Assembly (NCBI GenBank): GCA_001890945.1
Contig: MLAX01000003.1
Span: 434,001-498,000, forward strand
Origin: Alphaproteobacteria bacterium AO1-B
GTDB taxonomy: Bacteria; Pseudomonadota; Alphaproteobacteria; Rhizobiales; Stappiaceae
Direction: 5' to 3'
DNA: 64,000 bases
A program made the translations under genes and the position numbers. The notes beneath the pieces are model-generated. The model was not told where the DNA came from and made no database searches. It saw only the letters and a list, made by a program, of their open reading frames with translations. Of the stretch, positions 51,503 to 60,912 are shown piece after piece (positions within the stretch are counted from its first letter, which is position 1; every line of letters begins with the position of its first letter).

Positions 51503-52582
51503 ATGGCTGACGAAACCGACGACTCAGAAAAGACTGAGGACCCCACGCAGAAACGTCTCAAAGACGCGCATGACAAAGGGGATGTTCCGAAATCTCAGGA
51601 AGTCAGCACCTGGTTCACGCTTGCTGGCGCGACCCTGATGATTGCCATCATGGCGCCGGGGGCGGCTGCGTCGCTTGGAAACTTGCTAAAGGGCTACATA
51701 GAGCACGCTCACCAGATACCGGTTGATGGCTATGCGCTCAAAGCCCTTTGGCGGGACACCGGACAATCCGTAGCGCTGATCGTGGGTTTGCCTTTGCTAG
51801 CCCTGGTGATCATGGCGGTGTTCGGCAATTTGATCCAGCATCAGCCATTGCTGACTGCTGAGACCATCAAGCCCAAACTCTCCAAGGTCTCTCCGCTTTC
51901 TGGCTTCAAGCGACTGTTTTCCTCCGAAAGCCTGGTCAATTTCGCCAAGGGGATGGTGAAGATCCTGGTCGTTGGCGCGGTCATGGTGGCCGTGTTGTGG
52001 CCGCACCGGGACGAAGCTGAAATCATGATCTTCGCGGATGAGATGATCATCCTTGAAGAAGCCCGCATTTTGATCCTTCAGGTTCTGGCCGCAATCCTTG
52101 CCGTGATGACAGTCGTTGCCGCTGCGGATTTCGTCTACCAAAAGAACAAGTGGTTCAACAAACAGAAGATGAGCCTCAAAGAGGTCAAGGAAGAATTCAA
52201 GCAGACAGAAGGTGACCCCCACGTCAAAGGCAAGATCCGGCAACTGCGCATGGAGCGTTCCCGCAAACGCATGATGTCTGCGGTGCCGGCAGCGACGGTG
52301 GTTGTCACCAACCCGACGCACTATGCCGTCGCCCTTCAGTATGAAGAGGGGATGGGCGCGCCGCTCTGTGTAGCCAAGGGAACGGATGCACTGGCCTTGC
52401 GGATCCGGGACGTGGCCAAGGAACACGAGGTTCCTGTCATCGAGAATCCACCGCTCGCCCGCGCGCTCTATGCCAGCGTTGAGATCGAACAGGAAGTGCC
52501 GGAAGAACACTTCAAAGCCGTTGCAGAGGTCATCGGTTTCGTCTTCAGAATGCGCAAACGGGCCGCCTGGCGGGCCAATTGA
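51503..52582 (+). CDS. flhB: Export substrate-switch protein FlhB
   Basis: 359 residues. The start ETDDSEKTEDPTQKRLKDAH is typical, followed by four transmembrane helices (around 36-55, 88-110, 150-168 and 190-212). The cytoplasmic domain has the self-cleavage site NPTH at 270-273 within VVVTNPTHYAVALQY, cut between Asn and Pro to switch export from hook to filament proteins. It closes the flagellar operon; cckA begins about 150 bp later on the same strand. Confidence 0.97.
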   Translation: MADETDDSEKTEDPTQKRLKDAHDKGDVPKSQEVSTWFTLAGATLMIAIMAPGAAASLGNLLKGYIEHAHQIPVDGYALKALWRDTGQSVALIVGLPLLALVIMAVFGNLIQHQPLLTAETIKPKLSKVSPLSGFKRLFSSESLVNFAKGMVKILVVGAVMVAVLWPHRDEAEIMIFADEMIILEEARILILQVLAAILAVMTVVAAADFVYQKNKWFNKQKMSLKEVKEEFKQTEGDPHVKGKIRQLRMERSRKRMMSAVPAATVVVTNPTHYAVALQYEEGMGAPLCVAKGTDALALRIRDVAKEHEVPVIENPPLARALYASVEIEQEVPEEHFKAVAEVIGFVFRMRKRAAWRAN

Positions 52583-52733
52583 TTACGGTAAAAAGTAACG
52601 ATATCGCAGGGAATGCGGATTAACGGGTGAATTTCAACAGGACTGAGCGCTTGCTCTGTTGAATTTACCGGCCAACAACAGAATGCTGAAATTCGGCCTA
52701 AACAAAGCGAATCGGGCCGAGGAGACGGATTGT

Positions 52734-55283
52734 ATGAGTGACCTTGACGGAGCGCCAGGCGGGCCGATGATCAATCGGCCGGAGCGATCCGGAAACATAG
52801 GGTTGTTGATCGGGCTCGCGCTTGTGCTTGCCGGGGCTGCGGCTGCCTTTGCGGTCATGGACCGGGCCGTTGCACAGCCGTTCATTCTCGCTTTGCTCGG
52901 AATTCTCGCTGTTGTCGGCGTTTTCTGCCTTTTTGCCGGTGCTATTGGGTTTCTGCGCCTTTCCGCAAGGCCTGGTGAAGCCAATCCGCTGGCCTCTGCA
53001 TTTGTCGATACGCTGGAAGACGGTGCGCTCATCACCGACATCGATGGCCGTCTGGTCTACGCCAACAAGGCTTACGCCGAGCTAACTGGCGCGGAAACTG
53101 CTGCCGATATTCGCGTCGTTGAACGCGTGTTTTCCTCCGATCCGGACGCGACCGACGCGATTTTCCGTTTGTCTCAGGCGATGCGCGATGGCCGTAAGGC
53201 GCAGGAAGAAATCCGTATGCCGTTCCCGCTTGGCCGGGCGGAGGGAAAAGCGCGCTGGTATCGCGTCTCTGTGCGACCGCTCCAAGTGTCTGGCAACGCG
53301 TCCGGCAAGGTCATGGCGGTCTGGCAGCTATCCGATATCACCCGGGATCGCGCTGAGCAGGAGAATTCCTTCCAGGAACTTCAGCGCGTCATCAATTTCC
53401 TTGATCATGCGCCCGCAGGGTTCCTGTCGTCAGACGCCCAGGGACGGATCGTATACCTCAACGCGACCCTCGCCGATTGGCTCGGCTATGACCTGGCGCA
53501 GTTTGACGCTGGAGATCTCGGGCTCTCCGATATTGTACGGGGTGACGGCACTGAGCTGATCCGTTCCGTGAAGGGGCAGGCCGGTGAGGTCAAGAGCGAG
53601 ACCTTCGATCTGGATTTTGTCACCCGCAATGGCCTCGGGCTTCCGGTTCGCTTGTTGCATCGGGTTCCATTCGGCGAAAACGGCACACAAGGTGACAGCC
53701 GGACGCTAGTTTTGAACCGGTCACGGGGTGAAGAAGCCTCCGAAGCGCTGCGCGCGGCGGAAGTGCGTTTCGCCCGCTTCTTCAACAATACGCCGATTGC
53801 CATCGCCTCCCTCGACAAGGAAGGCCGCGTGCTGCGCACAAACGCGCCGTTCCTCAAGTTGTTTGGTGCCGTCGATACGGATGATCAGGCGCCGAAACTT
53901 GAAGCCTATGTCGCTGACAACGGTCAGGAAGATCTCCGCAAGGCGTTGAGCGCGGCGGCGAACGGGATCAGCGAAATCGCACCGATCGATATTCCGCTTG
54001 TGGAAGGCAATGACCCGCGCTCGGCAACTTTCTACGTCTCCGCGGTTCAGGAAGGCGAGGGTGATGGTGAGGCCGCCATTGTCTATGCGCTTGAAACGAC
54101 GCAGCAACGCGCCCTAGAGGCTCAGTTTGCGCAAAGCCAGAAGATGCAGGCGATCGGCCAGCTGGCCGGTGGTGTCGCACACGACTTCAACAACGTTCTG
54201 ACCGCGATCATCGGCTTTTCCGATCTGCTTCTGGCAAGCCATCGCCCAACCGATCCGTCCTTCCAGGACATCATGAACATCAAGCAGAACGCCAACCGGG
54301 CCGCGGGACTTGTGCGGCAGCTGCTGGCATTCTCGCGCCGCCAGACCTTGCGTCCGCAGCAGCTTGAACTGAATGACGTTTTGGCTGATCTGTCGATCCT
54401 GCTGGACAGGTTGCTTGGCGAGAAGGTGGACCTGAAGGTTATTCACGGGCGGGATCTGTGGCCGGTCATGGCCGACCTCAATCAGCTGGAGCAAGTGATC
54501 GTCAACTTGGCCGTGAATGCCGGAGATGCGATGCCGGATGGCGGACGCCTGACGATTACCACGCGTAATGTCTCCGAATCTGAATCGACCCAGTTTGAGA
54601 ACACCCGCGGCATGCCGCCGGGTGAATACATGCTGGTCGAGGTGGAAGACACAGGCCACGGCATTCCACCCGATGTGATGGAGAAGATCTTCGATCCGTT
54701 CTTTTCCACCAAGGAAGTCGGCAAAGGCACAGGGCTCGGGCTCTCGACCGTCTACGGGATCGTGAAACAGACCGGCGGATTCATCTTCTGCACCTCGGAA
54801 ATTGATGAAGGCACAACCTTCCGCCTGTTCTTGCCGCGCTACATCCCGGCCGTTGTCGATGAGCCGAAGCAAGAAGCGAAGGAACCTGAGAAGGAAAAGG
54901 TTGCGGATCTGACCGGGTCTGCTTCGATCCTTCTGGTAGAGGACGAAGAGGCGGTTAGGGCCTTTGCTGCACGCGCCTTGGCCTCCCGCGGCTACACGGT
55001 TCACGAGGCTGGCACGGGCATGGAAGCGCTCGAGGTCATGGAAGAGACCGGCGGCGATGTCGATCTCGTGGTGTCCGACGTGGTCATGCCGGAAATGGAC
55101 GGCCCGTCATTGCTGGTGGAACTGCGCAAGACCCGTCCGGATCTGAAGATCATCTTCGTGTCCGGTTATGCAGAAGATGCGTTTGAGGAAAACCTGCCCG
55201 CCAACGAAAAGTTCTTCTTTTTGCCCAAGCCGTTTACCCTCAAGCAGCTCGCAACGACCGTGAAGGATGTACTGGACGGCTAG
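52734..55283 (+). CDS. cckA: Hybrid sensor histidine kinase CckA
   Basis: 849 residues from the ATG at 52734, with GAGGAGA ten bases upstream; earlier in-frame TTG and ATG starts lack a ribosome site. Two transmembrane helices (20-42, 50-75) are followed by PAS domains (about 88-205, 215-335 and 342-458), a HisKA domain with phospho-His 483 ([20 protein letters not shown]), a HATPase domain (N-box [25 protein letters not shown]) and a receiver domain with Asp 782 ([14 protein letters not shown]). CckA phosphorylates CtrA and CpdR through ChpT. Its place next to the CtrA-box flagellar operon fits its role. Confidence 0.93.
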   Translation: MSDLDGAPGGPMINRPERSGNIGLLIGLALVLAGAAAAFAVMDRAVAQPFILALLGILAVVGVFCLFAGAIGFLRLSARPGEANPLASAFVDTLEDGALITDIDGRLVYANKAYAELTGAETAADIRVVERVFSSDPDATDAIFRLSQAMRDGRKAQEEIRMPFPLGRAEGKARWYRVSVRPLQVSGNASGKVMAVWQLSDITRDRAEQENSFQELQRVINFLDHAPAGFLSSDAQGRIVYLNATLADWLGYDLAQFDAGDLGLSDIVRGDGTELIRSVKGQAGEVKSETFDLDFVTRNGLGLPVRLLHRVPFGENGTQGDSRTLVLNRSRGEEASEALRAAEVRFARFFNNTPIAIASLDKEGRVLRTNAPFLKLFGAVDTDDQAPKLEAYVADNGQEDLRKALSAAANGISEIAPIDIPLVEGNDPRSATFYVSAVQEGEGDGEAAIVYALETTQQRALEAQFAQSQKMQAIGQLAGGVAHDFNNVLTAIIGFSDLLLASHRPTDPSFQDIMNIKQNANRAAGLVRQLLAFSRRQTLRPQQLELNDVLADLSILLDRLLGEKVDLKVIHGRDLWPVMADLNQLEQVIVNLAVNAGDAMPDGGRLTITTRNVSESESTQFENTRGMPPGEYMLVEVEDTGHGIPPDVMEKIFDPFFSTKEVGKGTGLGLSTVYGIVKQTGGFIFCTSEIDEGTTFRLFLPRYIPAVVDEPKQEAKEPEKEKVADLTGSASILLVEDEEAVRAFAARALASRGYTVHEAGTGMEALEVMEETGGDVDLVVSDVVMPEMDGPSLLVELRKTRPDLKIIFVSGYAEDAFEENLPANEKFFFLPKPFTLKQLATTVKDVLDG

Positions 55284-55298
55284 TCATGGCCGAGGGAT

Positions 55299-55322
55299 CT
55301 GCGCTAGGTATGCCTAGTGCAG
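55299..55322. terminator. Hairpin between cckA and the cupin gene
   Basis: CTGCGCTAGG-TATG-CCTAGTGCAG is a 10-bp stem with one G-U pair, 15 bp after the cckA stop and just before the ribosome site of the next gene. There is no T-run, so it may be a weak terminator or an operator. Confidence 0.4.
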
Positions 55323-55337
55323 ATAAAGGAGTAGCCC

Positions 55338-55676
55338 GTGGACCTGCCCGATTTCATCAAGTCTTTCCCCGCTTTGGATGTGCCGTTTCCTGAGGACGTT
55401 GTCACTTCCTACGCAGTCCAGTCGGACCGGGGATTGGTGGTTTTCTTTGATTTCAAGAAGGACATGGTCCTGCAGCCACATTCACATCTGGCGCAGTGGG
55501 GCACCGTTCTGTCCGGCGAGATCGAGTTCACCATCGGCGGTGAAACCCGGACTATGGGCCCCGGCGCGATCTACAACATTCCGGCAAATGTCGAACATGG
55601 CGCTGTTATCAAGGCCGGCACCAAGGTGATTGATGTCTTTGAAGAGCCGTACCGGTATCCCTTGCGGGGGGAGTGA
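55338..55676 (+). CDS. Small single-domain cupin protein
   Basis: 112 residues from a GTG start with AAGGAGTAGCCC upstream. The cupin metal motif is MVLQPHSHLAQWGTVLSGEI, with histidines 47 and 49 and a glutamate in GEIEF. The second motif is IYNIPANVEHGAVIKAGT. No other domain is present. The substrate or signal is unknown; small cupins of this kind serve as isomerases, dioxygenases or sensors. It converges with the lipid operon. Confidence 0.85.
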   Translation: MDLPDFIKSFPALDVPFPEDVVTSYAVQSDRGLVVFFDFKKDMVLQPHSHLAQWGTVLSGEIEFTIGGETRTMGPGAIYNIPANVEHGAVIKAGTKVIDVFEEPYRYPLRGE

Positions 55677-55687
55677 ACCCCAGGGAA

Positions 55688-56317
55688 CTACTCCCAAGGC
55701 GCAAAGGTTTTTTCCGACGAGAGGTCGTTAAACCGGTCTTGCAGGGTGTTCATGAACTGAGTCCGGTCACCCGCCCAAGTGATTGGTTTGCCGACAAAAA
55801 TATCGCAGAAAAACGGCACAAGCAAAAACGAACCCTTTGGCAGCGCCTTGCCGAGGCCGTGGGTGAACACTGGAACGACAGGGGCGCTGGGCGCGCGTTC
55901 GGCGAGATAGGAAATGCCCTTTTTCAGGCCAGTCATTTCTTCCGGTTCGCCTCGGGAGCCCTCCGGAAACAGGATCAACACCTTGCCTTTGTCCAGCGCC
56001 TGGTAACAGCCTTCCAGTGGATCGGAGGTCCGGTCCGCGCCTTTGCGTTCGACCGGGATGATGCCGAGTACGTGTTCGGAAACCCAAGCCTTCCAGGGAG
56101 AGGAAAAGAAATAGTCGGCGGCGGCAACCGGCTTGATGTTCTTCAGCTTTGACAGCGGCATCAGGGCCATCAGCACCATCGTGTCGAGATGGCTGTTGTG
56201 GTTGGCAACGATGATTGCCGGCCCTTCAGAGGGCAGCAGGTCTTTTCGCCTGACATTCAGCCCGAGCAGAAACAGCACCGCGATCTTGATGAAGATATAA
56301 AAGACCTTCTGCAGCAT
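55688..56317 (-). CDS. PlsC-type 1-acyl-glycerol-phosphate acyltransferase family protein
   Basis: 209 residues. An N-terminal hydrophobic helix (YIFIKIAVLFLLGL) anchors it to the membrane. The catalytic motif is VANHNSHLDTMVL (H40-x4-D45), and the substrate motif is LFPEGSRGEPEEM (117-129). This is the PlsC/LPLAT fold that transfers acyl groups to lysophosphatidate or similar acceptors. It is 9 bp after the CdsA-like gene, so it is the third gene of a lipid-synthesis operon. Confidence 0.88.
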   Translation of the reverse strand: MLQKVFYIFIKIAVLFLLGLNVRRKDLLPSEGPAIIVANHNSHLDTMVLMALMPLSKLKNIKPVAAADYFFSSPWKAWVSEHVLGIIPVERKGADRTSDPLEGCYQALDKGKVLILFPEGSRGEPEEMTGLKKGISYLAERAPSAPVVPVFTHGLGKALPKGSFLLVPFFCDIFVGKPITWAGDRTQFMNTLQDRFNDLSSEKTFAPWE

Positions 56318-56326
56318 TATCCCGGC

Positions 56327-57253
56327 CTAATAATAAAAATAGCGGGTGAAGTGGAAAAACAGCGGGGCGGTGAAGGTCAGGCTGTCGATCCTGTCGAGAA
56401 TGCCGCCATGGCCGGGAATGAGGCTTCCGGTATCTTTCACGCCGAGATCGCGCTTGAGCGCGGAGACGGTGACATCGCCGATAAACCCGGCCACGGGGAT
56501 CAAGAGCCCGGCGGCTGCTGCATGTGCAAGGCTGAAGGGCGTCACCAAAGGCGCGGTTACAATGGCGAGCACAAAGGTCGTGCCGACGCCGCCTAGGAAC
56601 CCTTCCCAGGTTTTGTTCGGGCTGACGCCCGGTATGATTTTCTTTCGTCCGAACATTTTGCCCCAGGTGTATTGGGCAACGTCATTGAACTGGGTCAGGA
56701 ACACCAGGAACAAAAGCAAGCCTGCACCGCCCGCCGAGTTGCCCTCGGTCGGCGGCAGGATCAAGAGGAAGGCCGCGTGGGAGATTGAAAACACGCAGAG
56801 CATCAGGCCCCAGTTGAGCGTGCCGACGGACTTCAGAAACCCTTCGGTCTGCTGGGAGAGCAGGCTGGCAAAGGGCAGAAACAGGAACATGTAGACCGGG
56901 ATGAACACGGCAAACATCCCGTAGTAACTGTCGTAGACCCAGAAATACTGAACCGGGATCGACAAATACGCCCAGAACAGCACGCGCCGGTCTGCACGCC
57001 TAGTCGGGATCATCGAGAAATACTCTTTCAGCGCCAGGAAACTGATCAGGGCGAAAACGATGATCGAAATCGTGTTGGAGACGAGAAAGGCGACCGTGAA
57101 GATCGCCACCATTACCCACCAGCTTTGGGTGCGCTGAACCAGTTCTGAAAGGTTTTTCTCCGAGCGTTTGGAGAGCATGTAAACGATGAGGCTAGCTGCG
57201 ATCAGCAGCCCCCAGATGCCGATCAGGGCCCAGTGGATGGCGTGCAGGGTCAT
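56327..57253 (-). CDS. CdsA-like phosphatidate cytidylyltransferase
   Basis: 308 residues from the ATG at 57253, whose ATGA overlaps the stop of the upstream gene; a longer frame to 57385 would overlap that gene's coding region. About eight transmembrane helices. The CDS signature is complete near the C-terminus: SALKRDLGVKDTGSLIPGHG then GILDRIDS. It makes CDP-diacylglycerol, or a related CDP-lipid. The genome probably has another housekeeping cdsA. Here it sits between a CDP-alcohol phosphatidyltransferase and an acyltransferase. Confidence 0.9.
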   Translation of the reverse strand: MTLHAIHWALIGIWGLLIAASLIVYMLSKRSEKNLSELVQRTQSWWVMVAIFTVAFLVSNTISIIVFALISFLALKEYFSMIPTRRADRRVLFWAYLSIPVQYFWVYDSYYGMFAVFIPVYMFLFLPFASLLSQQTEGFLKSVGTLNWGLMLCVFSISHAAFLLILPPTEGNSAGGAGLLLFLVFLTQFNDVAQYTWGKMFGRKKIIPGVSPNKTWEGFLGGVGTTFVLAIVTAPLVTPFSLAHAAAAGLLIPVAGFIGDVTVSALKRDLGVKDTGSLIPGHGGILDRIDSLTFTAPLFFHFTRYFYY

Positions 57254-57861
57254 TGCGTCTCCAGTTCGCCCAGGGCGTTCTTGGCGCGGTTCCAAATGGT
57301 GACGGCGGATAGAAGAACGCCAAGACCCATCAGGATCGCAAAAAAGAGTTCCGAGGTGAGCCCAAAGGCCACCAGAACACCGCACAGGCCGAAAAGGGCG
57401 GCCCGGTCGCTTTTGCCGAACGGTCCGTCATACCGCCGGCTTGCCCCGATCTGGACGGCGATGACACCGGTCATCTCGCCGATGATCGCCAGGACCACCA
57501 ATCCGACAACCAGTTCGCCCGGAAAAAACGGCAGTGCGGCGAAGGGCAGGTAAAGAGCGGCATCGGACAGCACATCGCCGAGTTCATTCAGGATCGCGCC
57601 GAGATCCGTTTTCTGGTCGTGTTCGCGGGCGAGCATGCCGTCAATGGCGTTCAAACCCATCCGGACAAACAGGATTACGGGCAACATAATGAGCGGCCAA
57701 AAGGCGCCGGGAAACGCCCAGAGCGCCAAACCTTCCGCGACCGATAGCGCGAGGGCCAACAGCGTCACCTGATTTGCCGTGACACCAGCAGAGGCAAGAC
57801 TTTTACAGAGTGGACGGAGGAGATCCTGAAAGCGGGATTTGAGCTGATAAATGGTGGGCAT
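57250..57861 (-). CDS. CDP-alcohol phosphatidyltransferase family protein
   Basis: 203 residues from the ATG at 57861; a GTG 11 codons earlier is possible. Several transmembrane helices. The CDP-alcohol signature appears as GLNAIDGMLAREHDQKT and LGAILNELGDVLSD. Compared with D-x2-DG-x2-AR-x8-G-x3-D-x3-D, the first and third aspartates are Asn and an extra Asp follows. This variant plus the adjacent CdsA-like gene recalls E. coli ynbA-ynbB. The alcohol it uses is unknown. The gene is first in the operon. Confidence 0.85.
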   Translation of the reverse strand: MPTIYQLKSRFQDLLRPLCKSLASAGVTANQVTLLALALSVAEGLALWAFPGAFWPLIMLPVILFVRMGLNAIDGMLAREHDQKTDLGAILNELGDVLSDAALYLPFAALPFFPGELVVGLVVLAIIGEMTGVIAVQIGASRRYDGPFGKSDRAALFGLCGVLVAFGLTSELFFAILMGLGVLLSAVTIWNRAKNALGELETQ

Positions 57862-57945
57862 GAGAACCAGCGCTTCGGAAAAGGATGGAGACACTATAAC
57901 GGTAGTTGGGCGCGCGGTAACCTGTTCAGATCATTGAGTGCCAAC

Positions 57946-58731
57946 TCACAACGCCAGCATGACGCGCATCGGATTTGCCGGATCCAGAAGCAGTTTGACC
58001 GCCATGGCGATGCACGAGCACACAAGGAGCGGGCGGATGATCTTCGCGCCGTTCTTCATGGCGAGCTTGGACCCGGCCTGCGCTCCGAGAAACTGACCGA
58101 GTCCCATCAGCAGGCCGATCTTCCAGAATACGGCTCCGCTCACCATGAACACAAGAAACCCTGCGAGGTTCGATGCTAAGTTCAGCACCTTCGTATGGGC
58201 GGTGGCTTTCAAGAGACCTGCGCCCATCAGGGCGACAAAGGCGAGCATGAAAAAGGACCCGGTGCCCGGGCCGAAGATGCCGTCGTAAAAACCGATCGCC
58301 GGTACAAGGGTCGCGCCGAAGGCAAAGCTGGTCATCCGCGGCACCTGTTCTACGGCTCCGACATTGGGTTTCAGCGCGAAATAGACGGCAATAAGGATCA
58401 AGACGACGGGCAGGGCTGTCTGGAGCACGTGTGTTGGCAGGATTGTGGCAACCAGCGCTCCACAGACCGCGCCAGCGGCCGACAATACGGCCATCGGCAG
58501 GATGACCTTGTAATCAACAAGCCCTCGGCGGGAATAGGCGAGGGTGGCGGACCCAGAGCCAAACAGCGCTTGCAGCTTGGCTGTTCCGAGTGTTTCCAGC
58601 GGGGGGAGCCCGGCCATGAGGAGAGCAGGGATAGCGATCAAACCACCGCCGCCTGCAATGGAATCGATAAACCCGGCAATGAAAGCAGCCACGAACAACA
58701 GCAGCAGAATATCAAACGCAACTTCGGCCAA
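57946..58731 (-). CDS. TauE/SafE (TSUP) family membrane transporter
   Basis: 261 residues from a TTG start (no in-frame ATG or GTG lies near the first helix). Eight or so transmembrane helices in two halves. The first repeat has AGFIDSIAGGGGLIAIPALL and the second GFYDGIFGPGTGSFFMLAFV, the hallmarks of TSUP proteins, which move sulfite, sulfonates or other anions. The following motif TAKLQALFGSGSATLAY is also typical. No sulfur genes are nearby, so the substrate is open. It converges with nothing and is 105 bp from the tetR-like gene. Confidence 0.9.
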   Translation of the reverse strand: MAEVAFDILLLLFVAAFIAGFIDSIAGGGGLIAIPALLMAGLPPLETLGTAKLQALFGSGSATLAYSRRGLVDYKVILPMAVLSAAGAVCGALVATILPTHVLQTALPVVLILIAVYFALKPNVGAVEQVPRMTSFAFGATLVPAIGFYDGIFGPGTGSFFMLAFVALMGAGLLKATAHTKVLNLASNLAGFLVFMVSGAVFWKIGLLMGLGQFLGAQAGSKLAMKNGAKIIRPLLVCSCIAMAVKLLLDPANPMRVMLAL

Positions 58732-58836
58732 ATTGGACCCGATCTTTGGAAACTGGCGCGGACGGACAGAATCTGGCTGGTCGGACGCACTCGGAAGGTG
58801 GGGTCCTATTAGTCCCGTTTTGTTTTGATTACCAGC

Positions 58837-59433
58837 TCACTTGGTTGCCAGGACACCGGCCAGAAGTGTCTTGGTGGCTGTTTCGTAAGCTGAACGGTCT
58901 GCGCCATTCGCGATTTCCAGCGCGGCCCGGTCGAAGGCGGCGGACAGGAGCTCGGCGAGCGGCTCCAGGGGAACGTCCTGCAAGTACCCGTGCGCCGCAC
59001 TGTGCTGCAATCCTTCAAGAAGCGTTGCACCGCCGGTTTTCCGGTCGATCTCGGCCATTTCTTCCAGGCCGAGCACCGTAGGGCCTTCAAGCAACAGTAT
59101 CTTTGCCCGTCCAGGCACGGATAGTGCGGAAAAGTAGGCGCTGGCACCGGCAATGAAGGCATCCAGCGGAGACTGGCTTGTGTTGGTGTCAGAAGCAATC
59201 TCGGCTGCGACCGCTTCGGCTTCCCGCTGGACCAGGGCGCGCATCAGGTCCGGCTTGTCCTCGAAATGATGATAGAGCGCGCCCCGGGTGACGTTCGCCC
59301 GTTTGACGATCTCCGGTGTCCCGGTTTCCGCGTACCCCTTTTCAACGATGAGTGCGCGGGCAGCGTCCAGAAGTGCTTTCCGGGTTTCAGCACGGCGCTC
59401 GGCTTGGGACCGGCGCGGTTTTTCACCTTGCAT
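58837..59433 (-). CDS. TetR-family regulator
   Basis: 198 residues. The N-terminal HTH is clear: RRAETRKALLDAARALIVEK and VKRANVTRGALYHHFEDKPD (31-68). The C-terminal helical domain (LDAFIAGASAYFSALSVPG onwards) resembles many TetR proteins of Proteobacteria. The start codon lies inside one inverted repeat and a second repeat lies 30 bp away, so it probably represses itself and the divergent glyoxalase-fold gene. The ligand is unknown. Confidence 0.92.
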   Translation of the reverse strand: MQGEKPRRSQAERRAETRKALLDAARALIVEKGYAETGTPEIVKRANVTRGALYHHFEDKPDLMRALVQREAEAVAAEIASDTNTSQSPLDAFIAGASAYFSALSVPGRAKILLLEGPTVLGLEEMAEIDRKTGGATLLEGLQHSAAHGYLQDVPLEPLAELLSAAFDRAALEIANGADRSAYETATKTLLAGVLATK

Positions 59434-59449
59434 ACATGCAGCCTGTATG
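59431..59449. promoter_or_regulatory. TetR-type operator 1 (overlaps regulator start)
   Basis: CATACA-TGCAGCC-TGTATG is an inverted repeat that includes the regulator's start codon. It shares half-sites with operator 2. Confidence 0.6.
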
Positions 59450-59462
59450 TTAATTGAAATTC

Positions 59463-59479
59463 ACATACATACTGTATGT
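59463..59479. promoter_or_regulatory. TetR-type operator 2
   Basis: ACATAC-ATACT-GTATGT is an inverted repeat in the 120-bp divergent region between the tetR-like gene and the VOC gene. Confidence 0.65.
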
Positions 59480-59553
59480 TTATTTGTTGCGGCTGAAAAG
59501 CCCCATCAGCTCAGTTGGGTTGATGCTCTGTGTTGGATTGCAGGAGACGCGTG

Positions 59554-59982
59554 ATGAAATGCACCCAGTATTACCCCGTCCTTATGACTAAGGATGTGAC
59601 CAAGACTGCCCGGTTTTATCGAGATCACTTCCGGTTCAAGGCCGTGTTCGAGGCGGACTGGTATGTGCATCTGCAGTCGGTCGAGGATGAAGCCGTGAAC
59701 CTCGCCATTCTCGACCAGGACCATGAGACCATCCCGGAAGTCCGCCGGGGGCAGGGCACGGGGGCGATGCTGTTGAACTTTGAGGTGGAAGATGTCGATC
59801 AGATCTATGAAGGCGCGAAGAATGCCGGATTGCCGATCCTGCTGGCGCTGAAGGACGAACCCTTCGGTCAGCGGCATTTCATCACCGAAGACCCGAATGG
59901 CGTCATGATCGATGTGATCAAACCAATCCCTCCGAGCCCGGAGTTTCTGAAGCAATTCGCGCCAGAGGCCGTGCCTGCCTGA
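59554..59982 (+). CDS. Glyoxalase/bleomycin-resistance (VOC) family protein
   Basis: 142 residues from the ATG at 59554, with GGAG nine bases upstream; the frame opens with a TTG eight codons earlier. Two beta-alpha-beta-beta-beta modules: [20 protein letters not shown] and [20 protein letters not shown] in the first, [20 protein letters not shown] and [18 protein letters not shown] in the second. VOC proteins bind a metal and act in detoxification or antibiotic binding. It is divergent from, and probably controlled by, the TetR protein. Confidence 0.88.
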   Translation: MKCTQYYPVLMTKDVTKTARFYRDHFRFKAVFEADWYVHLQSVEDEAVNLAILDQDHETIPEVRRGQGTGAMLLNFEVEDVDQIYEGAKNAGLPILLALKDEPFGQRHFITEDPNGVMIDVIKPIPPSPEFLKQFAPEAVPA

Positions 59983-60029
59983 ACCCTAAGTTTGGTAGCC
60001 CGCCCGAACGGCATCCCATAAGGGTTGGT

Positions 60030-60767
60030 TCAACCTGAGGCGGAATTGCCGAGGACGAGCGATTCCACCGAACAGATGCGGTCTTGTTCCAGGGCGAACA
60101 GGATCGCTTCTACGACATGCCGGGCGGTCATTGTTCTGCCTGTGCCTGGGGAGGGCCGTTCGAACCAGGCTGGGCTCTTATACTCCAGATCGCTTTCAAA
60201 ATCGGGCGGAAAGACGGACATCACTCGAATATGGGGATGTGTTTGGCGAAGCCGGTTCATGAAGGCGGTCTGGGCGCTCTTGGTGGCATGGTAGGCAGCA
60301 TTGGGCTCCGATTGACCATCCAATGCCAGACCCGACTTTGAAACAATGGTCAGGATGTCAGGGTCTTCTGACATTTCCAAAAGCGGCAGGCAGTGTTTGG
60401 TCAGGAGGATCGTTCCGGTCACCGTAGAACTTACGGCGGCGATCAAATGATCGTCGTCCGTCGTTTCAAAGGATCCGGACACCCACGTGGCCGCACTGTT
60501 GATCAGAATATCGATCTTGGGCGTCGCCGTCTTCAGAGCCAAGACAAACTGACAGATGCTGTCCGGATCTGCGATATTGCAGTTGTACGCAGTGGCAGAT
60601 GAGCCGGTGACATCTTTGATAAAGCGGCACGTGTCTTCGGCCTGTGCCTTGTCCCGTGCGGACAGATGAACGTCTGCGCCACGGTCCGCCAAGGCTGCCG
60701 CGAGTGCCCGGCCGGTTGATCGGCCCGCACCGGTGATAACCACTGTCTTGCCATCTAGCGTGCCCAT
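60030..60767 (-). CDS. Short-chain dehydrogenase/reductase (SDR)
   Basis: 245 residues from the ATG at 60767, with GGAGCGGAAGAAAC upstream; an in-frame start 22 codons earlier adds a non-SDR leader. Cofactor motif TGAGRSTGRALAAALADRG (TGxxxGxG with S-T before the last G), NSAA at the NNAG position, and the active site with Ser near 148 and YHATK near 165. Substrate unknown. It stands between the VOC gene (convergent) and the lipoprotein gene. Confidence 0.88.
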   Translation of the reverse strand: MGTLDGKTVVITGAGRSTGRALAAALADRGADVHLSARDKAQAEDTCRFIKDVTGSSATAYNCNIADPDSICQFVLALKTATPKIDILINSAATWVSGSFETTDDDHLIAAVSSTVTGTILLTKHCLPLLEMSEDPDILTIVSKSGLALDGQSEPNAAYHATKSAQTAFMNRLRQTHPHIRVMSVFPPDFESDLEYKSPAWFERPSPGTGRTMTARHVVEAILFALEQDRICSVESLVLGNSASG

Positions 60768-60912
60768 GTTTCTTCCGCTCCTTCGCCTGTCGTTGCAGCC
60801 GTCAATTCCTAGCGACAGGTGGGTATGAAGCACGATTTAACAAGAAAGTACTTTTTATATCTTGAAGGTTCACGAATAGGCGTGAGAAAACACGGCGTCA
60901 AATTGATGTGGT

